In this document: one piece after another, positions 60,711 to 64,000 of the stretch
Layout of the letters: the number at the start of each line of letters is the position of its first letter
How positions within the stretch are numbered: the stretch's first letter is position 1
Source: Ehretia macrophylla
Lineage: Eukaryota > Streptophyta > Magnoliopsida > Boraginales > Ehretiaceae
Direction of reading: 5' to 3'
DNA length: 64,000 nt
Assembly: GCA_037974665.1 (NCBI GenBank)
Contig: CM075768.1
Span: 8,787,501-8,851,500 of the forward strand
Program-made: the position numbers and the translations under genes
The notes under the pieces: generated by a model
Told to the model about the DNA's origin: nothing
What the model saw: the letters and a program-made list of their open reading frames with translations, nothing else
Database searches by the model: none

Positions 60711-63191
60711 TGTCACGCCCCAGGACCAAGACCCGTGGAGGTTAAGGTCGGGGCGACGAGTCGACCAGTTTAATACCTGTAAGATCATTATTTAACAACC
60801 TAAACCTTCATTAATTTCCACGAGTAACTTCAAAAGAATGCTAATGGCATTTGGCATTAAAAGACCACATCAACCTGTTTCATAATTACAAGACCTAGCA
60901 TCCCCATTTGTACTTCGTACATGGCCAAATACAGACATCTAGGCCTCAAAAGAATGGTAATCAAACTTATTATGTAGTTAAGAATCTAAAAGAATGTTAC
61001 ATCTCATAAGTTGTTCAAAAGTACATCATCATTTTCTATTAACAAAACCTAACTTCAACACAAACATGAAGATCAACAGAGACAGAAATCAGTCTTGTCG
61101 CATAAAGCCTCATCACCCTCTACTTGTACAGTCGGCTCGGCCTCGACCTCACTTGAAATGGTTGAAAGATGGGTGAGCTAATCCTGCATATAGCTCAGTA
61201 AGGATGAAAAAGGAAAGGTTTTCACAAACGTTTTATCATTTTGAAATCATCTTTATAAAACCATGCTATGTTTATACCTCAAATAACAAGTATAGCAAGA
61301 ATAACAAGTACGGGATAATCACAATCTTAATCAAGCAACTCTACTATCCGAGGACCTCAAGAGACCCATTGAGAGTAGGAACCATGTAGTAAAAGGATAC
61401 GATATCACGAACTTTGTTGGAGATGGCCAGTCTCGAACTTTCTTGTCAAATCATCTTCATCACACAAAATAAGAGTGGACACTCCGAAGGCAACCCAAAA
61501 CCATGGTAGCCTAGACTTATACCTGACGGCCCGATGCCGCTTAGGGGAATCGAAACTTCTACCGTGGGGTTCAAAAAGGCTACTTGAATTATTTAGCAAT
61601 TGAACAAATACGTCCTAACTCTCTAAGGAAACATACCAAGTGAGAGTGGAAACTAATCAAGTAAGAACATATTTGAAGGACAACAAAGTAAGTTGTCTCC
61701 GTCACAGCAATAATATCAAAGTATAACAGATATTCATGTTCACAATTATATGTATATAACAATTTGAAATGCCATGTAATATTTATGAATCGTTCTTGAT
61801 AAAAGACATCAAAACCATGCTATAAAACTAATAAAAAAACATCAATATTGCCAACGTTCAATAGCCTCCTAAGCAATATCTAGAAGTTAGCAACTACATA
61901 GCACCCAAACTATGGCACAAATCCACAATTAAATTCCACTATGATAATCTGAGGTTCGATACAGTTCCAACACATCCGATCGTGCCCCAATCCGACATTT
62001 GTAGCTCCCGGAATCACCAAAACAAGTTAATTGCATTTTTTATCAAACCGATAGACCCTAGAGCAATCGATCGACAAGTTCAAATAGGGTCTTCTACCCG
62101 GAGCCTCTCCACCGGAAGAGGAGACCTCTTCTGGTCGACTAGTGGAGTAGGGGTCGACTGGTCCTGCTATTTACGGGATAACACAACTTTCTTCTAACAA
62201 TCAATCTTGCAACAACACAACCTTATACTAACAATCAAGCATGCTCAAGGTGACTATTAGGCATCATACAAGAGTTTAAACTCTATCCAATCACCCCTCC
62301 TCAATAATCCATATCCAACCTACCAAGAATTCATTATAACTCACAACATCAAAATTATCCTCCGAGATCTAAATGCTAGTTCTATGATTCAAATTCTTGC
62401 ATACAAGTTACACAAAAAACCAATTCACATGTAGGAACCATACAAACTCATCATTCAACTACTCAAACACATCCAACATGGATTTGGCAAATCCTAGATC
62501 TACAACACACAAAATATTCCAACTTCAAATTCAAGCTCTTGTATACAAACTATAATAAGTCTAGCACTAAAGAAACGTCAAATAACCTTGAATGAACTCT
62601 TAAAAATTAGTTTTGAAGAATCCCTCACCTTGGTTCTTGGGTTCTAGATGAAGATGAGCTAAGATAACCTTGAAGAAAGCAAGAAAATGTAAAAGGAAAA
62701 GCTTACAGATGGCTGAACTTCTTCTTCCTCCTCTTCTTCTTCATTCCTTCTTCTCTCTTCTCTTCTCTATCTCTTCTCTATGGTCAAAAATCTGAGTGTG
62801 TGTAGTGTGTGTGTTTGTGTCGTGTGAGTGAGTATGTGATGGTGTAAGTTTGTATGTTTTTGCCTAGGATAGAATAATGTAGGATATTTTGTTATTTTTG
62901 CCTTAGGACAAGAGTTCCTTTCTAACTAAGTGTTATTAATTGCATGCCATTGTTGTTCTATTCTAATTGATTTAGTTCTAGTTTAATTATTCTAGTTAGT
63001 TATTATATGTAATAGAGTTTAATTATCGTACCCACTAACTAACATAGTCAAATGCATGTTGAACGATAAAATACACGTAGATCGAGATAAATGCACATAA
63101 TTTGATATAAAACATCAAAAATTATTTGATTATGTATTATATGATCTAAATGCATATGATATGCACATGGGGTCTTATACGGGGCTTCACA
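60711..63191 (-). mobile_element. 3' LTR of a chromovirus (2.5 kb)
   Basis: The minus strand reads TGTGAAGCCCCGTATAAG... to ...GGGGCGTGACA. The polypurine tract AAGGAGGGAAGG (63193-63204) and the pol end lie immediately upstream, so this is the 3' LTR. Shared boxes lie at 61681-61700 and 61528-61540. A GC island is at 62085-62165, a CT-rich tract at 62715-62785. Confidence 0.85.
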
Positions 63192-63192
63192 A

Positions 63193-63204
63193 CCTTCCCT
63201 CCTT
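63193..63204 (-). other. Polypurine tract
   Basis: AAGGAGGGAAGG on the minus strand, one base from the LTR; primes second-strand DNA in LTR retrotransposons. Confidence 0.8.
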
Positions 63205-63233
63205 AAAAGAATTGTGCCTTCGCAATTGTTTAA

Positions 63234-64000
63234 TTACCTCGCAAACAAAGATGCGTATCGTTGTTCCATTTGATCACACTTCTCCCACGTTACATCCTCA
63301 ACTCCATGGTGATCCCAAAGCACCTTCACCATCGGAATACTCTTGTTGCGCAACTCCCGGTCTTGTTCATCTAGAATCCACACGGGCCTCTCCTCATAGG
63401 ACAAGTTCTCCTGAAGTTCTAGCGGTTCCGGTTCTAGAATGTGAGAGGGGTCGAGATGATACTTCCTCAACATCGAAACATGGAACACATCATGAATGTT
63501 GGAGAGATTTGGTGGTAGATCCAACTGATATGCCAACTTTCCAATCCGGTCCACAACTTCAAATGGCCCTACATAGCTCGGGCTTAGCTTTCCTCCTTTT
63601 CCATGACTGATCAATCCTCTTCGGGGTGACAACTTCAAGAACACCCGATCACCAACCGCAAATTCTAAGTCTCGCCTCTGCTTATCGGCATATCTCTTTT
63701 GTCTACTTTGGGCTGTGAGCATTCTCTTCCTAATCAATTGCACCTTATCAATCTTCTCTATCAATTCCGGCAACAATGTAGGGTCAATCGTCTTCATCTC
63801 ACTGATTTCGTCCCAATACAATGGCGACTTACACTTTCGTCCATATAGAGCCTCGTACGGTGCCATACCAATTATTGTCTGATAACTATTATTATAAGCA
63901 AATTCTACCAAAGATAAATATTTTTCCCACGAACCTCCAAAATCCAATACACACGCCCTCAACATGTCTTCCAAAATCTGGATGGTTCTCTTAGATTGCC
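63234..64000 (-). CDS. Chromovirus integrase C-terminal half plus chromodomain (partial)
   Basis: An open frame of about 255 codons enters from the right edge and ends at 63234. The order is: end of the integrase catalytic core (TIQILEDMLRACVLDFGG, YNNSYQ..IGMAPYEALYGR), linker, the GPFEVVDRIGKLAYQLDLP module, FHVSMLRKY, then a chromodomain (VKVLWDHHGVEDVTWE). This order matches Tekay/Del-type chromoviruses. The frame has no stops, but the residue where the third catalytic Glu is expected (family QSERT) reads QSKRT; the Lys codon is 63990-63992. The integrase is therefore probably inactive although recently intact. Confidence 0.9.
   Translation of the reverse strand, partial: QSKRTIQILEDMLRACVLDFGGSWEKYLSLVEFAYNNSYQTIIGMAPYEALYGRKCKSPLYWDEISEMKTIDPTLLPELIEKIDKVQLIRKRMLTAQSRQKRYADKQRRDLEFAVGDRVFLKLSPRRGLISHGKGGKLSPSYVGPFEVVDRIGKLAYQLDLPPNLSNIHDVFHVSMLRKYHLDPSHILEPEPLELQENLSYEERPVWILDEQDRELRNKSIPMVKVLWDHHGVEDVTWEKCDQMEQRYASLFAR

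Noticed and set aside
63161..63610. Open frame of 149 codons on the + strand
   Set aside because: Antisense shadow of the integrase/chromodomain frame; composition and position explain it.

Overview
This is a stretch of flowering-plant nuclear DNA, most likely from a eudicot with a large, repeat-rich genome. It has almost no gene content. Nearly every recognisable segment is an LTR retrotransposon, a solo LTR, a nested fragment or a small non-autonomous transposon. All coding sequence is broken or partial. The only trace of a host protein gene is one exon of a heavy-metal-associated (HIPP-type) protein at 27629-27854. No bacterial, organellar or viral operon structure is present. All calls rest on reading the sequence by eye; no database was searched.

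Layout. 1-1651: end of a Ty3/gypsy LTR on the + strand, with a solo Ty1/copia LTR inside it (654-1053, 5-bp target duplication). 1652-6975: a gypsy element on the - strand with broken gag-protease, preceded by three tandem LTRs separated by minimal internal DNA. 7027-14663: a degenerate copia element on the - strand carrying a nested gypsy LTR (9258-10247) and an unusual leader with five G-boxes. 14664-17447: AT-rich DNA without identifiable genes. 17448-18363: 5' piece of a gypsy LTR fused directly to a truncated copia LTR. 18364-26643: copy A of a large copia-related element that has gag remnants but no pol (LARD-like). 26644-35596: a family of five diverged, tandemly arranged units, each with an snRNA-type promoter (USE plus TATA-like box) and a short candidate RNA; the HIPP exon, a MITE and SINE/LINE relics lie among them. 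35597-39053: a gypsy LTR with primer-binding site, cut off by copy B of the LARD (39054-45419). 45420-52321: a composite LTR region holding a Harbinger-like MITE with a G-quadruplex-prone interior (46843-48059) and a clean 3.8-kb solo gypsy LTR (48306-52118). 52322-55420: a + strand gypsy integrase/chromodomain reading frame split by a - strand LTR. 55421-60710: an array of about 18 short palindromes spaced about 60-76 bp, interrupted by a solo Athila/Tat-like LTR (56368-58091). 60711-64000: 3' LTR and integrase end of a chromovirus running off the right edge.

How the parts relate. Nesting gives a relative order of events: solo LTRs with target duplications (654-1053, 48306-52118, 56368-58091) are younger than the sequences they interrupt. 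Many inactivating changes read as C-to-T or G-to-A, as expected for methylated, silenced repeats. The two most unusual structures are the five-unit array of candidate RNA polymerase III transcription units (27.3-34.3 kb) and the palindrome array (56.3-60.0 kb). Also notable are the tandem LTR array (3.8-7.0 kb), GC-rich islands recurring in unrelated LTRs, and a two-box module shared by six diverged gypsy LTRs.
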